A DNA stretch of 64,000 bases. Source: Galerina marginata. Its lineage: Eukaryota; Basidiomycota; Agaricomycetes; Agaricales; Galerinaceae. The stretch spans positions 496,001 through 560,000 of the forward strand of contig JAECYW010000015.1 in NCBI GenBank assembly GCA_023014335.1, written 5' to 3'. The notes below the pieces were generated by a model. It worked only from the letters and a program-made list of their open reading frames with translations, made no database searches and was not told the origin of the DNA. Each line of letters opens with the position of its first letter. The stretch's first letter is position 1. Shown here one piece after another: positions 56,366 through 64,000 of the stretch. The position numbers and the translations under genes were made by a program.

Positions 56366-57559
56366 TCATTGGACATCAGAAGGCGACGAAACGTCGCTGA
56401 ACCTTTTGAACCACGCAACGATACTGCGCGCGGACTCCTCCTTGGCCCAGCCTAAAAAGAAAACTTAATGAGTTCCTTGTCTAATATGGTCGACGATGAA
56501 CACACGTATATGCTCAACCGATTCATCCCCGCGGCTCGCGAAGCTGTGTTCCACTCCCGAGAAGAGTTGCAGGTGGTAACTCGAATTGTTTTTAGCCAAG
56601 ATTTCTTCAGCTCTGTGGCGAGCCTGGGGAGTGAATAGTGAGTCGATTTCTAAAATGAAGGCATTTCAGTCGCCAAATCAGTTAGCTGATTGGGGTAATA
56701 CCTGCGCAAGAGAGTAGCAATGGCTCTGCCAACGCCTTCAGTAAGCAAGATGCGCCTAGATAATTTCAAGAAAGTGACGTTACTCTTCAGATTCTCAAAG
56801 TGGCTTTCGTTGAGGAAGGACGGATGCGCAATGGCCGCTTTTGAGGGTATGAGCTTGTCTGCAGAGAGCGGGGTGAGTCAGAATATAAGCATACCTGCCG
56901 CAACCTGGGTGTCTTCACTTGCGGCAAAATCGAGGACGTGAGGGGCTCCGAAGCAGTACCCTGCAGAAAGTCGTTCAACGACGCGTTAACCAGAACACGG
57001 CGAGTGGTACACACCAACAGCAAAGTATTTTGCGTCTCCTAGAATGAGAGTTGAGAGGTAAGACTAGATCAAAATAGTATTGTCGGCATACATACCATGG
57101 ATTTCCCGAACAGCTTTCAACCATTTCTTCGTCGGCTCAGCTGCCCGCTTGATGCTAAAATCAAACCAGGCCAGCCGCTTCTCCTGCCAGTCAGGTTTGT
57201 TCACATAAGCGTCCACGTTATCGCCAAAGAAGTAGTCCAACCCCAGGACATAGAATCCTACGGTTCTGTTTTCAATCAAAATAGCCCCGCAACCTCTGAA
57301 ACCGAACTTTGTGCGCACCATGAGAGGCGAAGTAGTCTTGTATAAGTTTCGCGTTGTTGCACAGCGGTCCGAATACATCTGAGAAGAAAATGACGATCTT
57401 CTTAGGCCCAGTCGTTCCGGCTGGCGGGTCGGAGACGTAGGTCTCGACATCGGCAATTGTGATCACTTTCCCGACTGGAGTGCCTTGATGCTGAAAGCCT
57501 TTGAAGCAGCAGCTGCCTGGTGGTCCGGCAAGAACAGGCGATGTTGCGGACGTGGTCAT
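56366..57559 (-). CDS. Dienelactone hydrolase family protein, paralog 2
   Basis: Same family and exon pattern as the gene at 23318. The first exon (57272..57559 includes it) reads SPVLAGPPGSCCFKGFQ, GTPVGKVITIADVETYVS and FFSDVFGP; later exons give FYVLGLDYFFGD, KKWLKAVREIHG, GYCFGAP (catalytic Cys) and EIDSLFTPQARHRAEEILA (acid). The final exons read SGVEHSFASRGDESVEHIR and GWAKEESARSIVAWFKRF, ending VSSPSDVQ. The sequence after the catalytic His is SFASRG where paralogs 1 and 3 have GFATRG. The catalytic Cys, Asp and His remain, so the enzyme may be active with altered specificity. It is a tandem neighbour of paralog 3 in the same orientation, 807 bases apart. The substrate is unknown. Confidence 0.87.
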
Positions 57560-58366
57560 TGCTTTTGATTAGATTGAAAAGTACTTCTGGTTGCGAATAT
57601 GAGATATTGTGGTCGACTTGGATTCTAGGATTTTATAGGGCCTGACTCCTAGATTTCGGCTCCGTTAGACAAGATACTTGCCAGCATCGTGATCATGAAG
57701 CTACGCGTGAATGATGCTGCGTACTGGAGTTTGGTACTCATCTTGCTAGGCACGGAATCGGAGTCATCGGTAAGGTCTGCGCAGTCGTAATACGTGAACT
57801 TCATATTCAATAAACCAATAGAATTCCTTTAAGATGGAAGTCGTTGAGCGACTGCAGTCATATAACGCCAAAAATTTTCATTAGGTTGCATCGATGCCGC
57901 CATCTGCCAGATGAGGAGCATTTCATGCAGTTGGCGTTGGCCCGATGGTTTGGTTGAATTCCAGCTAAATAACATAAGGATTTAACAGGTGATTAGGAAG
58001 GTTAGGACCGGCTAAGGAACACTCAACTAGTCCCGGAGAGGAGCTCCCATGGAGAAACGACCAACGAAATTCGAATGGTTGATGTTCACTGGCACGTGGA
58101 CACCCCGCAAAGTTTGAATGCACTCGCGTCTCAAGTCAGATAGTTTGCACATCAAGGCAATCGACCGCAGTGAGGAAGATGGAGCAACTCATGATGAAAT
58201 AGATTCAGAATCCGCGGTAGCCTAATCCTGAACTGAATTCTCAACGACGGGGGTTATCGTGATGCATGGTCGTGTCGAGTCTAAAAGTCATATGTTGTAC
58301 AATTTATTGCGCACCACGGACGGTAATTTGAATACTGCATTATCAACGAAAACTGTTCTTCGCCGT
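57560..58366. other. Intergenic between the tandem DLH genes
   Basis: No gene is seen; it holds the promoter of paralog 2 and the 3' flank of paralog 3. Confidence 0.5.
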
Positions 58367-59570
58367 TTATAACCCGCTTTTTTGGGCTCCAGGAGACGAG
58401 GTTTCGGTAAACCTCTTAAACCATCCGATGATACTGCGCGCGGACTCCTCCTTGGCCCAGCCTACAAGAAGATAGATGAATTCCTTAATTGACATTATGA
58501 TGAAGAAAGAACGTACGTATATGTTCAACGGATACATCCCCGCGGGTCGCAAAGCCATGCTCTACTCCAGAAAAGACTTGGACTAAGTAACTGGAGTGGT
58601 TTTTAGCCAAGATATCTTCAGCCCTGTGGCGAGCAGGGGCTTCGAACAATGGGTCATGTTCTGCAGAGCAAATTTGGGTTAATTAGTCCGTAAGTTCGTG
58701 GGTTGGTCAGAATAACCCACCAGCACAAGAAAGAAGTATGGGCTCTAAAAGTGACGTTAGTCAATATATGGCAAGAATGACAGGAAGCGAAAGGCATTAC
58801 TCTTCAACTTCTCGAAGTGGTCCTCCGTCAGGAAAGCCGGATGGGCAATGGCAGCTGCAAGAATACGAATTAGATTGCAGGAAGCATTGTAGTATTATAG
58901 TGGAAACCTACTTGCAACGAGGTTGGTGTCGGCCGCGTTCGCACCAAGATCAAGGGTGAAAGGTGCCCCAAAGCAATACCCTGCCGAAACTTGTCAACCA
59001 AGAACGAAAGGGCAGAACGATATATCACACACCAACAGCACAGTATTTGGCGTCCCCTGAGACAAGGATCGGCGTTAGGAAAACTGACATTGTTATCGGG
59101 ATCGTGTACATACCATAGATCTCCCGGACAGCCTTCAACCACTTCTTAGTCGGTTCTTGAGCTCTCTTGATGCAAAGGTCGAACCAAGCTCCTTGTTTCG
59201 ATTCCCAGTCGGGATCTTGCAAATGGGCATCCAAGTAATCGCCAAAGAAGTAGTCGAGGCCCAAAACGTAAAAACCTGCACAAGACACTGTCAAGATTGA
59301 TCCAGACCAGATTGTTTGGGTGAGATGCGCACCATGAGAGGCGAAGTAATCCTGTAGAAGTTTGGCGTTATTCGACAAAGGTCCGAATACATCAGCAAGG
59401 TAAAAAATGATCTTCTTGGGACCAGCGGTATCGGCTGGTGGTTCTGAGACGTATGTCTCTACGTCGGCTATCTTGATGACTTTCCCTACCGGAGTGCCCT
59501 CATGCTGGACACCTTTGATACAGCAGCTCCCAGGTGCGCCAGCAAGGACCGGTGATGTTTTGGACGACAT
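58367..59570 (-). CDS. Dienelactone hydrolase family protein, paralog 3
   Basis: It begins MSSKTSPVLAGAPGSCCIKG and continues GTPVGKVIKIADVETYVSE, YLADVFGP, FYVLGLDYFFGD, EPTKKWLKAVREIYG, GYCFGAP (Cys nucleophile), EHDPLFEAPARHRAEDILA (acid) and SGVEHGFATRGDVSVEHIR (His). It ends with WAKEESARSIIGWFKRF and a slightly longer tail, SSPGAQKSGL. Introns match those of paralogs 1 and 2; two of them (59281..59331 region and 59056..59111 region) happen to be in-frame open and can be mistaken for coding sequence. All three catalytic residues are intact. No targeting signal is seen. It is closest to paralog 2, its tandem neighbour. Confidence 0.9.
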
Positions 59571-60158
59571 TGATGGGGTGAACAGATAACGATTTTCGCA
59601 ACGGAAACAGAAGACCCGGCTTTATAAGTACGTGCAAACCACAAGGTATACTAAGCCGGGATTCGATTCGTCAGCTCGGGAACCTGTCTTACTCATGGTG
59701 GCAACTTTTATTCCCCGGTTATGACCGTCAGGGAGGCGTAGATACCCATGCCTATCTTTCTATGTTGTCGTACTTCAGCTTTTTGGCCGCATCAAAACAT
59801 AAAGACGCCAGCTGGAAGCCGGACAACAGAAGTGGAAGGTGAATGGAAGGTCCAAGGAGCTTGCGGCAACTTCCGACATTGCTTGCGGTTGAACCTCATG
59901 TCGAAATACTTTGCCTGCTTTCGAATCTAAATCTTCTGGGCGATTCTCTTCGCTGGGTTTGTGGCTATATTTCTTCGTTAGTGGACTGGCCAGTAGCGAC
60001 TTAGACAATAATGTTGGCCTGGTCATGCCCGAGGTCAGCCAGGAGACTGGAGTCAGCCTCAAGTTGGTCGCGATCGCAGAGGACCCCTTTACTCAGACTA
60101 CAAAAGAATTGTGCCCCTCGTTTTATTGACGCCCTTTCTGACCCGGCCCAACCGTAGC
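59571..60158. other. Divergent promoter region (DLH 3 / BTB gene)
   Basis: No gene is seen. A TTTATAAG box at about 59621 lies 50 bases upstream of the DLH 3 start on its minus strand. Confidence 0.5.
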
Positions 60159-61322
60159 ATGGTCAAAGAGAAACTTCCTCCAGAGAAATACGCCAACCTG
60201 GTTCGTTCTGACTTCTGGTTTCGCGACGGCAACATTGTTATTATTGCTGGATCGTCTGGGTTCAAGGTCCATCGCGGTCAACTGGAGCGACACTCTGAGG
60301 TCTTCAGTGACCTTTTCTCTCTGCCTCAGCCAAGTGACCAGGAACTTGTCGATGGTTGTCCTTTTGTGGAATTACAGGACCCTCCCTCGGACGTGTTTTA
60401 CTTCCTCAGTGCTTTGTACGACGGCCTGTAAGACGGTTTCTTCTAGATGTTTATTTTTCTTCGGTTTCATTCTGATTTGTTCCTCTCAAGGTACTTTAAA
60501 AGACCACGCTCGTCCGACTTTCCTGCCATCGCTGCTGTTCTCCGGCTTTCCTCAAAATATCTCGTCGAGCATCTTCGTCAACGCTGCATCGCCCGGCTGG
60601 ACACGGACTGGCCCTCAAAACTCATCGAATGGGATTTAAGAGAACGAAGATCCACCGACGAAAACGGGCGATACGCTCCTCGAGACCACTGTGCACACCC
60701 CATTCTGGTCATTGAACTTGCTCTCGACATGAATTTGCCCACTATCCTCCCCGCCGCTCTCTATGATTTGTCACGTTATGGTCCCAGCAAAATAATGGTT
60801 GGAACAACATCCCCAACAAGTGCCTTCGACCGTATCATCAGCCAACTTACCGCATCACCCTTACCTCCGGAACGACCTGTACGACTCTCTCGTGATTTAC
60901 TGTGTCGAACACTCCGAGGACGCGAAGCTACGCAACGCTACATGGCCGGGTTTATTGCCAAAGAACTGCATTGCCGTGCGCCTGCCACCGACTGTCTCAA
61001 CAGCGCCGAAAAGGAGAGCTCAAGCCGCCCTTGCCACGAGTCTTTCTACTTCATCATGCTAAATATCCTTCGCTCCGTCGGTGGCATCGCATGCGGGCGA
61101 GACGCGGACCCCTTGTATACCCTTATCCAAGCGGCCGATATGCTCACAAGAACTGATTTCTCCGACGGACAACGTCAGTGTGGGCTGAAACTCTGCCAAA
61201 CCTGCAAGGTCGACTTCGCGGAGGCCACCTCAAAAGCGCGTGAGGAGGTCTGGTCGCTCCTGCCTCAGTGGTTCGGGTTCGTTGATAGCGAAAAAAGCGA
61301 TTCAGTTTTGGACTTGGACTAA
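60159..61322 (+). CDS. BTB/POZ domain protein
   Basis: Two exons (60159..60427, 60491..61322) give 366 residues. The N-terminal BTB fold reads SDFWFRDGNIVIIAGSSG, FKVHRGQLERHSEVFSDLF, VELQDPPSDVFYFLSALYDG and then, after the intron, FPAIAAVLRLSSKYLVEHLR. This is the pattern of the large Agaricomycete BTB family, whose members may recruit substrates to Cul3 ligases or act in transcription; which applies here cannot be told. The C-terminal two thirds are helical and contain a Cys cluster near the end (QCGLKLCQTCKVDF). The protein ends SDSVLDLD. No DNA-binding or Kelch domain is present. The start follows a GTG-initiated open extension without an ATG, so 60159 is the first usable ATG. Confidence 0.88.
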
Positions 61323-61731
61323 TTTATTATTTCTCGATATCTTGGCTTTTAATTATGTTATTACTATCCCTTACTATGTACTGCTTCTCTTTGCTATCTT
61401 GTTACGAGTTTTTCCCCGTACATCTAGAAGATGTAGCTCTTGTGGCGCGTTTTATGATCCCTTTCAGTTAGATTCCGCCATCGGGCACGATTGTCAACAA
61501 AGCTTTCAGGAAACAATCGACGATTATCTTCGTCCGTCCTAACGAATATTCAGGCATAAGTATACTAACTAGCCCTTGATAATAAGCCTAGAAGCAGACA
61601 AGTAGAGGTGAACTTGCTGTCACCGTGAAACACCGCGATTGTCGTGATCTTACAGGTCGTCGGACCGTCGTCCTTTTCAGAATAATTTGCGACTCGCGAC
61701 GTACCTGATACAGGGAACGACTCAGATGCAT

Positions 61732-61808
61732 CAGGACCAAGGTAAGATATTTCCAGTCGACTGGGAATTGTTCCCCCAGCCGACTGGAAATACCTTACTT
61801 TAGTCCTG
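61732..61808. repeat. 34-bp imperfect inverted repeat (hairpin)
   Basis: The left arm 61732-61765 and right arm 61775-61808 pair along their length with a few mismatches, including the TTTCCAGTCG/CGACTGGAAA core. The loop is 9 bases. It lies between the 3' ends of the convergent BTB and kinase genes, where it could serve transcript 3'-end formation, or be a small foldback element. Confidence 0.8.
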
Positions 61809-61865
61809 TTGATTCATTCGTTTGAAAGAATTCAGTGAATTTTCATATTTAAAAGCAGTTACGTC

Positions 61866-63376
61866 TTACACTCCCGTGTGGTCTGTCGGCCCATTTGTGG
61901 GAACGAAAGAAGCGGAGACGGGATCGTTCCGTGCTGCTTGGCCGAGCTGCTTGTGGATGCAGTGGATGGACGGACGTAATGTGGGCATGGCATTCCAACT
62001 TCGCGTTGCGATAATCCAAAGGTCGTCAGCAATTAATATTGGTCGCACCGGTCGCCTTCCTTGGACGATGGATAGCATCGCCATATAGTTATTTGCCTCG
62101 TGAAATGGGACTTCTCCACTGAAGATCTGCAGAACTACGATTAAGCAAATGGTCGACCTGATATCAGGTATAACTCCTTACCTCATAAATTACCATCCCA
62201 AAAGCAAAAACGTCGCTCTCGAAGGTAGGTTTACCGGATGGGTTGCCCCAATGCTCCGGCATTAAACGCTCGGGGGCCATCCAACGAGAACTTCCTGCGC
62301 CAGAGTGAGTGGTCGTGTTCTCTGAAGACGCGCTATGGTCCGACGTAGTGGTTAGAAAGGTACCCGACGATGGACTGCTTATGAACGTGTGTATGGGCAG
62401 CAAGGACGCCGGCCATTCTCCAAAGCGAGAAAGCCCGAAGTCAGCAATGCGAGCATTCCCTGCTTGGTCGACAAGAATGTTTTCCTACGGTGAATGGAGC
62501 AATTCTAAGCACTTTAAGATAACCAAAATAAAACACATACGCCTTTGATATCCCCATGTATGACATTCGAAACTTTCAAGAAAGCCATGCCATCGGCGAT
62601 TTGTTTGACCTGGTCCAATTTGGTTAGTTTGACTGGAAAGCCCACTGAGGAACGCAGCTCGACACATGCCAAGTTGTTCCTATATCTTGGAGTGGTTTTC
62701 GACCGGATAGCTTTTGCAACTGTGCCTCGTTCCATCCAAGGAGTAACGATGCAGAGCAAATCACTTTTATACAGAAACACCCCAAGAAGATCGATTATAT
62801 GAGGATGAGGTCCCAAGCTTTCCATTATCAGATACTCCTTGGTAAAATCCTCGTAAAAGCGAATAAATTAGCACTCGTACCCGGGAGATGAAAGGAGAGA
62901 TAAAGTTGCACCTTCATCGTCGCCTTCGTACTTGACTGGCATGTCCTGGGGATCTTGACTGCTACGTCTGCGCCACGGAGCCGACCGCGGTGTATATTGG
63001 CTGAGCCGCCGGCGAACTGGAAGGCGGTTGTGATTTGCACCGTGTGCAGCCTGAGCGAGGAAGGGATAACTCCTCGCTTTTGTGCTACACGAAGGTAGGC
63101 CCGGTCGCAGCGCCGAACGATGCAACGTGGCCCCGACCGTCGAAGGGCCTAGACATACGAAGGGTCAGGGGCAAGGTTACTTTCCTTGTGAAGGCGACAT
63201 ACCTGCATAATAAAGTGCAAGGCGCATGAGACGGTGTTGTCTATGCGACGTTGCAGCAAGTCCTTCCAAGACTTCAAGCGGGGATGCATTGGTTGAAGGG
63301 GGAAAGGCAGGGAAGCTACACCGAAGTGCAGATTCTTACCATGTTGTGTTATACATTGAAAAAGAGCCACCGCCAT
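61866..63376 (-). CDS. TKL-like protein kinase of the Agaricomycete-expanded type
   Basis: Several exons run from 63376 (MAVALFQCITQHG) to 61866. After an N-terminal region (RLKSWKDLLQRRIDNTVS; then RVAQKRGVIPSSLRL) comes the kinase domain: a degenerate Gly loop FAGGSANIHRGRL, ATP Lys in DVAVKIPR, then KEYLIMESLGPHPHIIDLLG, LCIVTPWMERGTVAKAI, catalytic loop NVIHGDIKGENILVD, DFGLSRF, GSSRWMAPERL, FESDVFAFGMVIYE and the last exon MAMLSIVQGRRPVRP with RSWNAMPTLRPS. HRD is replaced by HGD, as is usual for this fungal group, while Asp and the DFG are intact, so it may be active. An insert of about 35 Ser/Thr-rich residues sits in the activation segment between DFG and APE. The substrate is unknown. 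Confidence 0.85.
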
Positions 63377-63538
63377 ACTAGGATTGACCTGGCTTGGATC
63401 GTTGTAATTGACTGCTGCGCCAGATAGAAGCTACCTGATGGCCTAGTCGTGCAGAAGACGATTGAAATGAAGAGTCTAATTAGATCCATTCAAATAAGTT
63501 ATCAAATACAATATTTTACAGATAGTTGGTGATAATTT

Positions 63539-64000
63539 TCACCTATCCCCCTTGTGAATAAATGTCCAGCACGCTTTGCCCGCGTCTGTTCCTAATATGC
63601 CCTGCACTTCCGCCAAGCTCAAGTTACAAAGCTCTTGAATATTCTTGATTTTGCTCATCACAATTTTCACGTTTTTGGCCGTAATCCCAGGAATGCACCG
63701 CAGTACTTCTTCTGCAGCCGTGTTGACCCCAGCGCCGACATTCGGATCGTCGTCCGCCCCAACCGTGATGGCTTTTGAAGCGTCTGGTTCAGGGCTATTC
63801 ATCTTGAGGTCATTGAAAATTTCTGACGTGGCGTATGGCGAAGATGACCAAATGATTCGAACCTTTGGGAATGACAAGGTGAGAAGGACAATTTTCGACT
63901 GGAGGGTAGGTGGTGTATAGCTGGGTTTGTCTGGTGCTCCAGTGGTCTGCTTCTTGGTAGGATACTTTGGCTTTCCGTATGTTTTCATTTCGCCGACTGT
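63539..64000 (-). CDS. XPF/Rad1-family DNA repair endonuclease, C-terminal end (partial)
   Basis: The gene continues beyond the window on its 5' side. The visible 3' exon encodes SKIVLLTLSFPKVRIIWSSS and PYATSEIFNDLK, the end of the nuclease domain. The tandem helix-hairpin-helix segment follows: AAEEVLRCIPGITAKNVKIV and LSLAEVQGILGTDAGKACW, ending FIHKGDR. This is the typical C-terminus of XPF (yeast Rad1, fission yeast Rad16), which with ERCC1/Rad10 makes the 5' incision in nucleotide excision repair. The catalytic ERKxxxD motif would be upstream, outside the window. A short acidic linker (GADDDPNVGAG) separates the two parts. The assignment is firm from the WSSSPYAT and PGITAKN motifs. Confidence 0.88.
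   Translation of the reverse strand, partial: TVGEMKTYGKPKYPTKKQTTGAPDKPSYTPPTLQSKIVLLTLSFPKVRIIWSSSPYATSEIFNDLKMNSPEPDASKAITVGADDDPNVGAGVNTAAEEVLRCIPGITAKNVKIVMSKIKNIQELCNLSLAEVQGILGTDAGKACWTFIHKGDR

Noticed and set aside
1..64000. CRISPR arrays, bacterial operons, rRNA genes, viral genes
   Set aside because: No regular spaced repeats, ribosomal RNA blocks or viral hallmark proteins were seen; intron-rich genes show a eukaryotic nuclear locus. I saw no convincing tRNA, but a tRNAscan-type search would be needed to exclude one.

Overview
This window is nuclear DNA of a filamentous basidiomycete, most likely an Agaricomycete. Most protein-coding genes are broken by many introns of about 50-60 bases. 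The strongest taxonomic marker is a stand-alone gene for the dynein heavy chain tail (42223..46388, minus), an arrangement known from Agaricomycetes. TKL-type kinases with an HGDIKG catalytic loop, F-box and BTB families and an interferon-induced-6-16-like (IFI6) family fit the same assignment. No assembly name or species can be read from the sequence.

Layout. 0-7 kb: three head-to-tail DUF4246 genes (the first cut by the window edge), with a broken serine carboxypeptidase fragment between copies 1 and 2. A fourth copy lies inverted at 17.6-19.7 kb. 8.5-17.3 kb: an F-box protein, homoserine O-acetyltransferase (MET2), IFI6-like gene A, a short-chain dehydrogenase, and the mitochondrial branched-chain acyltransferase E2. 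21-22.6 kb: IFI6-like gene B and a frameshifted relic, C. 23.3-26.8 kb: a dienelactone hydrolase-family gene and a gene of unknown function. 27.3-36.2 kb: three tandem CNNM/Mam3-type transporter genes, with a 647-bp hAT-like non-autonomous element between the second and third. 36.5-41.7 kb: a cupin gene, a gene-poor pyrimidine-rich stretch, and a small beta-trefoil-like protein followed by a perfect 38-bp hairpin. 42.2-55.1 kb: dynein tail (dhc1), IFI6-associated N-domain protein D, branched-chain aminotransferase, Trm2 tRNA methyltransferase, and a ChaC gamma-glutamylcyclotransferase. 56.4-64 kb: two more dienelactone hydrolase paralogs, a BTB protein, a TKL-like kinase, and the 3' end of an XPF/Rad1 nuclease gene.

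How the genes relate. The housekeeping genes (MET2, BCKDH E2, BCAT, TRM2, ChaC, dhc1, XPF) are dispersed and unlinked in function, although BCAT and the E2 subunit both act on branched-chain amino acids. The accessory content is dominated by local duplication: DUF4246 x4, IFI6-like/N-domain x4, CNNM x3, DLH x3. The most interesting candidate system is the IFI6-like group: a conserved, uncharacterised N-terminal domain joined to a glycine/alanine-rich membrane module in two full genes. One relic is broken, and one paralog keeps the N-domain and a single membrane segment but lacks the rest of the IFI6 core. Exon phases, a micro-exon and a stretch of 5' leader are shared between members.

All exon models were read by eye from splice consensus, reading frame and paralog comparison. 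Where I give amino-acid lengths the summed exons are a multiple of three. Family names rest on motif recognition, not on a database search.
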